From the NCBI GenBank assembly GCA_029550525.1, contig JAKPHF010000049.1, positions 1 through 64,000 of the forward strand: a stretch of 64,000 bases of DNA. Reading direction: 5' to 3'. The notes under the pieces were generated by a model. The model was given only the letters and a program-made list of their open reading frames with translations, did no database searches and was not told the origin of the DNA. The stretch is from Planctomycetota bacterium. Lineage in GTDB: Bacteria > Planctomycetota > Phycisphaerae > UBA1845 > PWPN01. Positions 25,912-33,108 of the stretch are shown piece after piece. The stretch's first letter is position 1; the number at the start of each line of letters is the position of its first letter. Both the position numbers and the translations under genes were made by a program.

Positions 25912-26403
25912 TCAGAATCGTTCCCAGTGCAGCACTTCGTTGAGTGGTCGCTTGGACGGAGAAGGAATCTCGGCCGCGTAGCCCAGCGCGATGAGCGCGA
26001 TGAGCTTCATCTCGGGCGGCGCGCCGCAGGCGGCCACGATATCCGCCGCATACGGCTTCTTGTCGCCGGCGACCCAACAACTGCCCAGACCATGAGCGGC
26101 GGCGGCGTTGAGGATGTTGGTGGTGGCGGCGCTGCCGTCTTCCAGGAAGTACTTCGTGTCCCGGCAGAGCACAACGATGCACGCCGGGGCGTCGGCGATG
26201 AACTTGCCGTACTCCGTCAGGTCGGCCAGACGCTTTCGCCGGGCCGCCTCCGTGACCACGACAAATTCCCAGGGCTGAATGTTTCGCGCTGTCGGCGCCA
26301 GCCGACCCGCATCCACGATCTGCTCGAGAACCTCCCGGGGGATGGGGTCGGGTTTGTATTTACGAACGCTTCGCCGCGTCGTGAGAACTCTCATTGCGTC
26401 CAT
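25912..26403 (-). CDS. Nitroreductase-family protein
   Basis: 163 residues from MDAMRVLTTRRSVRKYKPD, with GGAGG upstream. The N-terminal RRSVRKY and DAGRLAPTARNIQPWEFVVV are the FMN-binding features of the nitroreductase fold. LNAAAAHGLGSCWV and the C-terminal LIALGYAAE complete the pattern. Such flavoproteins reduce nitro compounds, quinones or similar acceptors with NAD(P)H. At 163 residues it belongs to the small subgroup. The gene ends 36 bp before the TPR-M50 gene and begins 36 bp after the nitrilase-family gene, so all three may be one transcription unit. Confidence 0.88.
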   Translation of the reverse strand: MDAMRVLTTRRSVRKYKPDPIPREVLEQIVDAGRLAPTARNIQPWEFVVVTEAARRKRLADLTEYGKFIADAPACIVVLCRDTKYFLEDGSAATTNILNAAAAHGLGSCWVAGDKKPYAADIVAACGAPPEMKLIALIALGYAAEIPSPSKRPLNEVLHWERF

Positions 26404-26438
26404 GCGTCGTCCTTACCTCCAGTCAATGCTGCGTGTTC

Positions 26439-27311
26439 TCACAGGTCCACAAGAGGCTCATAGGTTTCCGGCCGGCGATCGCGGAAGAACTGCCAGACAT
26501 GGCGAGTGGTTCGGATCATCTCGAGATCAAGATCGGCCACCACGATGTCATCCTTGTCGCGGGCGCCCTCAGCAAGGATCTGGCCGCGGGGATCGCAGAA
26601 GTACGACGTCCCGAAGAACTCGCCGATGTTCCACGGTGCCTCAGTGCCGGGCCGGTTGATCGCGCCGACGAAGTACTGGTTGGCCACCGCATGGGCGGGC
26701 TGCTCGAGTTTCCAGAGATACTCAGCCAGTCCCGCGGTGGTGGCCGACGGATTGAAGACAATCTCGGCCCCGGCCAGACCCAGGCAGCGGGCACCTTCAG
26801 GGAAGTGGCGGTCGTAGCAGATGTAGACACCGATCTTGCCTACGCGGGTGTCGAACACGGGGTATCCGAGATTGCCCGGTCGGAAGTAGAACTTTTCCCA
26901 GAAGCCCGGCTCGCAGTGTGGCAGATGGCTCTTGCGGTACTTGCCCAGGAACGTACCGTCCGCGTCGATCACGGCGGCGGTGTTGTAGTAGATGCCGGGG
27001 GCTTCCTCCTCGAACATGGGCACGACCATGACTACGTGGAGCTTTTTCGCGAGGTCGCACATGAGCCGGGTGGTCGGGCCGTCAGGGATGGGTTCGGCCA
27101 GGGCGGTCCACCGGACGTTCTGTTCGGCAGGGAAATAAGGTCCAAAGAACAGTTCCTGCAGGCAGAGGACCTGCACGCCTTTCTGGGCGGCCTGCTCGAT
27201 CAGGGCCACATGCTTGTCGATCATGGCCCGCTTGATCTTTTCGATGGGGGCGGTCGCCGATTCACAGAGGGTTGCTTGGATGAGTCCGCTTCGAATGATG
27301 TTCTTGCTCAT
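26439..27311 (-). CDS. Nitrilase-superfamily amidohydrolase
   Basis: 290 residues. The Glu-Lys-Cys triad of the carbon-nitrogen hydrolase superfamily is clear: Glu in CLQELFFGPYF, Lys in KYRKSHLPH and Cys in GVYICYDRHFPEGAR. The following WKLEQPAHAVANQYFVGAINR and IGEFFGTSYF blocks resemble beta-ureidopropionases and N-carbamoyl-amide hydrolases, which release ammonia and CO2 from carbamoylated amines or beta-amino acids. No signal peptide, so cytoplasmic. The precise substrate (beta-ureidopropionate or N-carbamoylputrescine) is uncertain. The start lacks a Shine-Dalgarno sequence; a -10-like box is 8 nt upstream. Confidence 0.85.
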   Translation of the reverse strand: MSKNIIRSGLIQATLCESATAPIEKIKRAMIDKHVALIEQAAQKGVQVLCLQELFFGPYFPAEQNVRWTALAEPIPDGPTTRLMCDLAKKLHVVMVVPMFEEEAPGIYYNTAAVIDADGTFLGKYRKSHLPHCEPGFWEKFYFRPGNLGYPVFDTRVGKIGVYICYDRHFPEGARCLGLAGAEIVFNPSATTAGLAEYLWKLEQPAHAVANQYFVGAINRPGTEAPWNIGEFFGTSYFCDPRGQILAEGARDKDDIVVADLDLEMIRTTRHVWQFFRDRRPETYEPLVDL

Positions 27312-27319
27312 GTGCTACC

Positions 27320-27347
27320 AGTTTATGGATTAAGTTGGGGAATGCAA
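27320..27347 (-). promoter_or_regulatory. Candidate promoter of the nitrilase-family gene
   Basis: Minus strand TTGCAT (27347-27342), 16-nt spacer, TAAACT (27325-27320). The -10 ends 8 nt before the ATG at 27311, the same geometry as feoA and the S24 repressor gene. The boxes are weak, so this is tentative. Confidence 0.3.
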
Positions 27348-27443
27348 CTCTTTGGTCAGCGGTCAGTTGCCAGTGGTCAGTGGCGGGGGGAAAGAAGGGC
27401 CTGGGCTCATGCGCGGGCTTAGAATAGCGGAGAGGGAACGCCT

Positions 27444-27842
27444 ATGAACGAGAAGATTCGCAGGTCGGACGAGGAATGGAAACAACAGTTGGGGCCGGAG
27501 CGGTACGAGATCTGCCGTCGCAAAGGGACGGAGCATCCGTTCACGGGCCGCTACTGGAACCATCACGAGCCGGGCGTCTACAAGTGCGCGTGCTGCGGCG
27601 AGCCGCTGTTCTCATCGGAGGACAAGTTCGATTCGGGTTGCGGGTGGCCGAGCTACACGCAGCCGATAGCGGCAGACAAGGTGGTCGAGCAGACCGATCT
27701 GAGTTACGGCATGGTCCGCACGGAAGTACTCTGTCGTCGATGCGACGCTCATCTCGGTCACGTGTTCGACGACGGGCCGCGTCCCACGGGGCTGCGGTAC
27801 TGCATCAACTCGGCATCACTGGAGTTCGAAGGCACGCGATGA
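27444..27842 (+). CDS. msrB: Peptide-methionine (R)-S-oxide reductase
   Basis: 132 residues with a GAGAGGG site. MsrB repairs methionine R-sulfoxide. The zinc-binding CxxC pairs are CACC and CRRC, and the family motifs [23 protein letters not shown] and RYCINSASL (catalytic Cys in YCINS) are all present. A second Cys in GCGWPS could act as the resolving residue. It is divergent from the nitrilase-family gene. Confidence 0.96.
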   Translation: MNEKIRRSDEEWKQQLGPERYEICRRKGTEHPFTGRYWNHHEPGVYKCACCGEPLFSSEDKFDSGCGWPSYTQPIAADKVVEQTDLSYGMVRTEVLCRRCDAHLGHVFDDGPRPTGLRYCINSASLEFEGTR

Positions 27843-27984
27843 CACAGCGCTTACCGGCACGACAACGGTGGGCGGAGGGGCGAGGGTGATTGCCCTGCCG
27901 CTCTGCAAGCCTGTTCCGCGTGTTGGGACGGGGCGCACGGCTCTCGGGTGAGAGCGTACGACCCCGTCGGGATCAGAGGTTTTG

Positions 27985-28212
27985 TCAGCCGCCGGTGGTG
28001 ACGGGGGTTGGGGTTTCGGGCACGAGAGCGGCGAAGCCCGCTTCGACGAGGACGGCGGCAATGTCCGCGGCGGCCGATCCGACGCCGGTGATCACGGGAC
28101 CCGCGATCTCAGGATCGCAATCGCTGAGAAGCCCCATGGACATCCAGGAGCTGGTGGCCAAGACCAGCAAAGCCCAACGAAAACGCTTTCCCTTGAGCGG
28201 GCCGACTTTCAT
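27985..28212 (-). CDS. Small exported protein with CDPEI motif
   Basis: 75 residues with an excellent AAAGGAG ribosome-binding site. The N-terminus is basic (MKVGPLKGKRFRW) and followed by a hydrophobic segment (ALLVLATSSWMSMGLLS), then CDPEI. A lipoprotein-like or ordinary signal peptide is possible. I recall short planctomycete proteins with a similar CDPE motif after the signal, followed by an amphipathic Ala/Val-rich helix, but know no function. No close family can be named. Confidence 0.6.
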   Translation of the reverse strand: MKVGPLKGKRFRWALLVLATSSWMSMGLLSDCDPEIAGPVITGVGSAAADIAAVLVEAGFAALVPETPTPVTTGG

Positions 28213-28406
28213 AGCTCAACTCCTTTGATCGAACGAGCGCGACGAACGGTTCCGGGCCATGTGCGTGACCGGCGGCCGCCCTCCTGCCGAAGCATTATAC
28301 CCGCAACCGGCGATCAGGTTCACGGGAGCGCGGTAAGCCTCGATTCCTGTGCGGCCTCGGCCGCAGCGGGCGCAGACGGCAGCGTCCGCCCGGGCTCGCG
28401 GGGCGT

Positions 28407-28625
28407 TCACGCCAGCAGGCGGTGGAGGCCGTACAGTCCGATACCCACGGCGAACATGCCGGCGACGATGGTCACCCAGGTGACCAGAGCAGCGGCCGGC
28501 ACCTCGCGGAGATTCTCCATCTTGGTGAGCTTGTACACGATGCTGACGGCCAGACACAAGGGCAAGAGCATGAACAACTGTTGCCAGCCGGTCAGAGGCA
28601 CGGGGGTGGTGAAGATCAGCATCAT
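28407..28625 (-). CDS. Small two-helix membrane protein
   Basis: 72 residues with two predicted membrane helices (LTGWQQLFMLLPLCLAVSIV at about 11-30 and ALVTWVTIVAGMFAVGIGLY at about 46-65) separated by a charged loop (KLTKMENLREVPA). A weak GGGA site precedes the start. It lies between the small exported protein and another membrane protein on the same strand. Function unknown. Confidence 0.55.
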   Translation of the reverse strand: MMLIFTTPVPLTGWQQLFMLLPLCLAVSIVYKLTKMENLREVPAAALVTWVTIVAGMFAVGIGLYGLHRLLA

Positions 28626-28645
28626 ACGATGTTTCCCATTCGGGT

Positions 28646-28737
28646 AGCGGGCATCTTGCCCGTCTCATTTCCTGCTCTTCGCGTATTTGTGGTGCACGCT
28701 TCCAGCGTGCACGCAGCCATCAGCGGGCGGGACGCCT
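28646..28737. repeat. Dispersed palindromes downstream of membrane gene
   Basis: AGCGGGCATCTTGCCCGTCT (28646-28665) belongs to the GGCGGGC family. TTTGTGGTGCACGCTTCCAGC... (28686-28714) is a half copy of the GTGGTGCACGC family whose full copies are at 37386 and 39911. The two families lie side by side here. Confidence 0.55.
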
Positions 28738-28746
28738 GCTCCTCGA

Positions 28747-29217
28747 CTACGTCCGCCGGGGCGGCCGGCCGCCGGGCGGCTTGGCCGGGACCGGGACGAG
28801 CGGCTTTTCCGCCCGGACCAGCACGTCGAGGATGATCAGAATGTTGAGCATACCTGCGATGGCTGTATAGACCACGGACACTTCTTCAGCACGGCCATAG
28901 CCGATCACCGAAGCCGCCGGCGTGTCGGTTCCGTAGGGGCTGGGGATGGTGCTCGCCCAGGCGAGGGCCGCGAACGAGTGCCCGCCCGCGCAGATCTGAC
29001 CGGCGAACCACAGCGTGCGATCCACGGGCGAGACTGTGTTCTTCACGCCGCCGATGGCCACCCCCGTCCAGAACGTCAGCGTGATGGTGACGAGAAAGGC
29101 AATGCCTCGGACGCGGTCGCCGATGAGCAGATGGCCTGCCCCCGGGACGAGCCAGGTCGCCAGTGCGGCGATGATCATTCGGGCGGTGGTGTTGATCGAG
29201 GCGAGTGGGGCAGCCAT
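28747..29217 (-). CDS. Integral membrane protein of unknown function
   Basis: 156 residues from MAAPLASINTTARMI; an upstream extension to 29322 is unlikely. Four hydrophobic segments are visible: MIIAALATWLVPGAGHLLIG, GIAFLVTITLTFWTGVAIGG, a central amphipathic region and a C-terminal AIAGMLNILIILDVLV. The motif LVPGAGHLLIGDRVRGI resembles small membrane proteins found across planctomycetes (possibly the family named DUF6677; from memory). Pro/Arg-rich tail (PAKPPGGRPPRRT). No function can be assigned. The gene is downstream of the FmdB-type zinc-ribbon gene. Confidence 0.65.
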   Translation of the reverse strand: MAAPLASINTTARMIIAALATWLVPGAGHLLIGDRVRGIAFLVTITLTFWTGVAIGGVKNTVSPVDRTLWFAGQICAGGHSFAALAWASTIPSPYGTDTPAASVIGYGRAEEVSVVYTAIAGMLNILIILDVLVRAEKPLVPVPAKPPGGRPPRRT

Positions 29218-29276
29218 GCTGACTCCAGGATGTCGTGTCGATGCTTCTCGTTCGCGGCGGGCGACCCGGGATATTT

Positions 29277-29504
29277 CTATTGCCGGAATGGGCACGCGCC
29301 GGCCTCGCCGCAACTGCCGCAACCGGGTCCGGCGGCCGGACTGGGGGCGGGCTGGCCCTGCCGGGCGGCGAACACGCTCAGCAGCTTTTCAACCTTCTTG
29401 CCGCCGCACTGCGGGCAGACGACCGCGGTAGCAGGCTCCATGGATTTGACGAGTTGCTCGAACTGGTGTTCGCACTTGGCGCACTTGTATTCGTAAATGG
29501 GCAT
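29277..29504 (-). CDS. FmdB-type zinc-ribbon protein
   Basis: 75 residues, start MPIYEYKCAKCEHQFEQL with a GGAG site seven bases upstream. Four cysteines in CAKC and CPQCGG form the zinc ribbon typical of FmdB-family regulatory proteins. The tail carries three further cysteines (GCGSCGEAGAC), common in longer members. Function is not established for the family; some are linked to formamidase regulation. Confidence 0.8.
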   Translation of the reverse strand: MPIYEYKCAKCEHQFEQLVKSMEPATAVVCPQCGGKKVEKLLSVFAARQGQPAPSPAAGPGCGSCGEAGACPFRQ

Positions 29505-29684
29505 TCACACGCTCCGACACTTCTCCGAATTTCCGGCGAAAAGCGGGTACAAATGTCGAAACAGTATAGAGTTGCCGTCAAGAGCCCGCAAGCGCGGCAG
29601 CCCGCAGCGTTTACGAGCATCAATGACAGACAGGAGTTCACGACATGGCAGCCCTGACGGCGTATCGCCGGAGGCGTCGGGCCA

Positions 29685-30974
29685 TCAAAGTCGTCGGCGG
29701 CGCCGGGTCGGGAACTTGGCGCCGAGACGGCGGGCCGGGGGCTTCGGCTGGGGGGGCGGCGCTTCGGGCGCGGCTTGGATGCCGGCGGGTTGGAGCTCCT
29801 GGTCATAAGTGGTCTCGGCCTCGCGCGGTGGCCGCGGGGTGAAGCCTTCGATCTTCTCTTGCGGGATCTGTTTGTTGATCAGCAGCTCGATTTCGGTCAG
29901 CTGCTTGCCTTGGTCGCGGCCCACGAACGTGATGGCCTTGCCGAACGAGCCCATGCGGGCGGTGCGCCCGATGCGGTGGACGTAGACGTGCGGGTCGTCG
30001 GGCACGTCATAGTTGATGATGTGCGTGATGCCGTGGACGTCGATGCCGCGAGCGGCCAGGTCCGTGGCGACCAGGACCTGCACTTTGTGCTTGCGAAAGC
30101 GGTCCATGACTCGCTCGCGCTTTTCCTGCACGAGATCGCCGTGGATCTCCTTGACGTTCAGGCCGGCGCCTTGCAGCCGCTTGGCCAATCGCCGCGTGGC
30201 GTGCTTGGTGTTGCAAAAGACAATGGCGAGCTGCGGCTTTTCCTGGACGAGCAGCGCTTCGAGCGCGTCGAACTTGTCCCACGGATCGACGGTGACGTAG
30301 CTCTGGGCGACTTCCTCGACGGTCAGCACGTCTACGGAGACCTGCAGTTCGACCGGGTCGGTCATGTATTGGCGGGCCAGCCGCTTGATCTCGTCGGTCA
30401 GCGTGGCCGAAGCGAAGACCGTCTGATGCGGGGTGGTGATCTTGGACAGGATCTTCCGGATGTCGTCGCGGAAGCCGATGTCGAGCATGCGGTCCACCTC
30501 GTCGAGCACGACGAAGCGGATGCTATCGAAGCTGAGGACGCCCCGGCCCATGAGGTCCATGACGCGACCGGGCGTACCCACCACCACGTGCGGCTTCTTG
30601 CCCAGCAGGTGCACCTGGTGGCTGATTCGCTGGCCGCCGTAGACGGGCACGACGTGCAGCGGCTGATCGGCGGCCATGCGGCGCATTTCGGCGGCCACCT
30701 GGACGGCCAACTCGCGCGTCGGCACCAGGACGATGGCTTGGAGGCGGCCTTCGACCTGGATCATCTGGAGGATGGGCAGGCCGAAAGCGGCGGTCTTGCC
30801 CGTTCCCGTGCGGGCCTGAGCCAGCACGTCCTTGCCCTCGAGCACCAGCGGAATCAGCCGTTGCTGGATTTCCGAGGGTTCGACGAATTCCATCTTCTTC
30901 AGGGCCGCGAGGAAGGCAGGCTGGATTCCGAGGTCGGCGAAGGCAACCGGTAGGTCTTGTTTTTTTCTATGCAT
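29685..30974 (-). CDS. DEAD-box-family ATP-dependent RNA helicase (DEVD variant)
   Basis: 429 residues. All helicase motifs can be seen: the Q-motif region (PSEIQQRLIP), motif I ARTGTGKT, Ia PTRELA, Ib TPGR, III SAT, IV IVFCNTKHATR, V ATDLAARGID and VI HRIGRTAR. Motif II reads DEVD instead of DEAD, a conservative change that keeps the two acidic residues. The last 50 residues are Pro/Arg-rich and probably bind RNA. It resembles RhlE/CshA types that unwind structured RNA in ribosome assembly or cold response. An excellent TATAAT promoter lies upstream. Confidence 0.92.
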   Translation of the reverse strand: MHRKKQDLPVAFADLGIQPAFLAALKKMEFVEPSEIQQRLIPLVLEGKDVLAQARTGTGKTAAFGLPILQMIQVEGRLQAIVLVPTRELAVQVAAEMRRMAADQPLHVVPVYGGQRISHQVHLLGKKPHVVVGTPGRVMDLMGRGVLSFDSIRFVVLDEVDRMLDIGFRDDIRKILSKITTPHQTVFASATLTDEIKRLARQYMTDPVELQVSVDVLTVEEVAQSYVTVDPWDKFDALEALLVQEKPQLAIVFCNTKHATRRLAKRLQGAGLNVKEIHGDLVQEKRERVMDRFRKHKVQVLVATDLAARGIDVHGITHIINYDVPDDPHVYVHRIGRTARMGSFGKAITFVGRDQGKQLTEIELLINKQIPQEKIEGFTPRPPREAETTYDQELQPAGIQAAPEAPPPQPKPPARRLGAKFPTRRRRRL

Positions 30975-31014
30975 AGCAGCGTGAGGCCGTCCCTGATGTC
31001 GTTATGTCGACTGC

Positions 31015-31043
31015 ATTATACGGCGCCTGTCTCGTACGGCCAA
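31015..31043 (-). promoter_or_regulatory. Promoter of the RNA helicase gene
   Basis: Minus strand TTGGCC (31043-31038), 17-nt spacer, perfect TATAAT (31020-31015). A start near 31008 would give a leader of about 34 nt before the ATG at 30974. Confidence 0.6.
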
Positions 31044-31128
31044 ACGGCGGCACAGGTCCTGCGTCCCGGGTGACGCCACGCGGGACACGGCGGGTTGGAC
31101 CTGACGTTGGCTGTCGAGGGTTGGCCAA

Positions 31129-32217
31129 TCAGAGCCTTCCGTTCCACTGATGGACGGTTTCCACCATGGCGAGGTAATGGGCGGCGGGGACGTAGTTGGC
31201 CACCGAGTTGCCCGAGCCGCAGGCATATCCGCCGGCGGGGCCGCAACGGTCGAGGATGGCCCGGGTGCGTTCGCGGATGCGCTCCGGGGTGGCACGGCTC
31301 AGGAGATCGACATCCACGCCGCCGAGGACCGCTACTCGGCTGCCCCATCGTTCTTTGAAACGCTCGACGGGCATGATGACGTCCTCGAAGCTGTGCTTGG
31401 CGTCCATGTGCACGGTCTCGATGAGGTCGGGCATGACGGCGTCCACGTGGCCGCAACTGTGCAGGAGGAAGAAGCGGCCGGTGCGGTGGGCGAGCTCGGC
31501 GTACCGCGCGTGCCACGGCAGGATGTACTCGCGGAGGTGCTGGGGCGAGATGAGCGTGCTGGTCTTGAAGCCCATGTCGTCGCCCAGCCAGAGGGCGAAG
31601 ATCTCGGGCATGCCGCTGAAGACTTCGAAGGCTTCCAGGATGATCTGCCCGACGCGATCGACGACGTCGCGGACGAGGTCGGGCTCGTCATGCAGTGCGA
31701 GCATGAAGGTTTCCAGGCCCATGAGCGCGGTCGCCCATTCGAGCACGCCGCCGGAAAAGCCGATCGCCTGCATGCCCGACGGCAGGCAGGCCAGAGTGGC
31801 CTCGGCGGAAGCGAAACCCAGGTCGCGACGGGTCGGCCAGGGATATCGCTCGAAATCCTCGCGGGTCTGGATGACGCCGGCGCCTTCGTCAGCCCACTGA
31901 CGCTGTGCTTGACCGGACACGGCAGTGTCGGCGGTGGCGTGGAGATTGCGGACGAACGGAATGTCCACGCGCACGCGGTAGTAGTCGTAGCCGAGCCGAT
32001 GCCAGAGCATGACGCGCTGCGCCGCCCAAGCTCGCAGGTCGGCCGTCGAAGGGTCGGGCGGCAGCGGCATGAGCGGTTGCCCGTTCAGTTCCGCCAGAAC
32101 TTCCTCGGCAATCGCCAGTTCGAACAGTGGCACGCGATCGGGCTTGGCGTTGCGGAATACCGTCTTGAGGCGTTCGACGTCGGGGTCGGGCTTGGGCAAA
32201 TGGTCGAGCATGGACAT
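31129..32217 (-). CDS. Uroporphyrinogen decarboxylase (URO-D)-superfamily protein
   Basis: 362 residues with an AAGGGGAG site upstream. Features of the URO-D fold are present: DRVPLFE near residue 30, GDDMGFKTSTLISPQHLREYILPWHARYAEL (given here by its central GDDMGF and LISPQ), and LLHSCGHVDAVMPDLIE with a metal-type His-Cys pair. This branch is usually not HemE but relates to corrinoid-linked methyltransferases (MtaA, CmuA type) of unknown substrate. No heme genes are adjacent, and the conserved HemE N-terminal FRQAGR-type motif is not seen, which supports the alternative. Confidence 0.78.
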   Translation of the reverse strand: MSMLDHLPKPDPDVERLKTVFRNAKPDRVPLFELAIAEEVLAELNGQPLMPLPPDPSTADLRAWAAQRVMLWHRLGYDYYRVRVDIPFVRNLHATADTAVSGQAQRQWADEGAGVIQTREDFERYPWPTRRDLGFASAEATLACLPSGMQAIGFSGGVLEWATALMGLETFMLALHDEPDLVRDVVDRVGQIILEAFEVFSGMPEIFALWLGDDMGFKTSTLISPQHLREYILPWHARYAELAHRTGRFFLLHSCGHVDAVMPDLIETVHMDAKHSFEDVIMPVERFKERWGSRVAVLGGVDVDLLSRATPERIRERTRAILDRCGPAGGYACGSGNSVANYVPAAHYLAMVETVHQWNGRL

Positions 32218-32290
32218 CGGCGGGCAGTCTCCCCTTCAAAAGCAATCGTCGGCGGGAGTGTCCCATGGGCGCGAAGTTTTGGCAACACCT

Positions 32291-32403
32291 GGGGGGCGGG
32301 CGTCCCGCCCGCCTTAAGCTTTCCTCGCCGGACGCCCCGTTGGAGCAGAGGCAGGCAAGAGGCGAGTTCCTCCTGAGTAGTGAAGGCGGGCAAGATGCCC
32401 GCC
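32291..32403. repeat. Inverted pair of GGCGGGC-type palindromes
   Basis: GGGGGGCGGGCGTCCCGCCC (32291-32310) and GGCGGGCAAGATGCCCGCC (32385-32403) flank about 70 bp. The orientation and spacing are like the pair at 4370-4539, suggesting a composite element of two facing palindromes. Confidence 0.65.
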
Positions 32404-32408
32404 CACCG

Positions 32409-32891
32409 TCAGGGGAGTTCGAAGCGGCAGGACTGGGCGTCGGTGGCCAACGGCTCGTCGCCGAAGCGGACGGTCGTCTTGGCCTCGATGATCACGGGGC
32501 CGGCCTGGCGATAGGTGGTTGTCAAAGCGATGGACGTGCTGTCGTCGAGTGTCGCATGCGGGTCGATCCGGCCGGGCACTTCCTTTGTCTTGGAATGGCC
32601 CTGATCGTCCGCGAGTGTCAGGACCACGACGAAATCGCACGGCTCAGCCGTGTTGTTCTCGACTCTCCAGGTGTGGAAGCTGCGAGAGGTGGTCAACTCG
32701 CCCACGCGGACCTCACGCGGGCATTCCGGCGCAACGGTGCATCGAGCCTGCATTCTCCCGTCGGCGGTCCTGCGCGGCGGTGCATCCGCTGGCGACGTGC
32801 TTACGGCACCGGAGACTTCCGTCGGACGCTGGCTCGCACAGCCCGCCAGCATCAACAGGAACGCCCCCAGTACGATGGAAGCGCTGCGCAT
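32409..32891 (-). CDS. Lipoprotein of unknown function
   Basis: 160 residues with a GGAGGG site. The N-terminus is a lipoprotein signal (IVLGAFLLMLAGCAS, lipobox LAGC with Cys at about residue 18). The mature part is beta-rich with an immunoglobulin-like appearance (SFHTWRVENNTAEPCDFVVVLTL in outline: the VENN...VVVL region) and three further cysteines. No domain was recognised. The gene lies downstream of a repeat-rich gap and next to the large glycosidase-like gene on the same strand. Confidence 0.65.
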   Translation of the reverse strand: MRSASIVLGAFLLMLAGCASQRPTEVSGAVSTSPADAPPRRTADGRMQARCTVAPECPREVRVGELTTSRSFHTWRVENNTAEPCDFVVVLTLADDQGHSKTKEVPGRIDPHATLDDSTSIALTTTYRQAGPVIIEAKTTVRFGDEPLATDAQSCRFELP

Positions 32892-32927
32892 GGTGAGCCC
32901 TCCGGAATGAGATGCGTGATCATAGGG

Positions 32928-33092
32928 GAGCTCTCAGCTGTCAGCTATCAGCTATGAGCTATGAGCTGAAAACAAAGGGCAACGACATCCGGAAACGCGC
33001 GGTCGGACGTGCCCGTTCGACATTCGGACTTCGGGCTTCGTTCGACATTCGGACTTCGGGCTTCATTCGACATTCGGGCTTCGGCATTCGGA
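32928..33092. repeat. Two adjacent micro-repeat arrays
   Basis: 32928-32967 holds CAGCTATCAGCTATGAGC-type units (AGCTGA family). 33013-33092 holds near-tandem TTCGACATTCGGACTTCGGG units, the complement of the array at 6348-6412. Both are non-coding and lie between the lipoprotein and glycosidase-like genes. Confidence 0.6.
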
Positions 33093-33108
33093 TTTCCCGC
33101 CCCGGCGT

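Noticed and set aside
25877-26182. N-terminal extension of the TPR-M50 protein
   Set aside because: It overlaps the nitroreductase gene in another frame and is basic and unlike a signal; MLIQHWPYLGIACF at 25876 is a natural membrane-helix start.
31129-32217. HemE (true uroporphyrinogen decarboxylase)
   Set aside because: The sequence has the URO-D fold signs but no typical HemE N-terminal motif and no heme genes beside it; a methyltransferase-like URO-D member is more likely.
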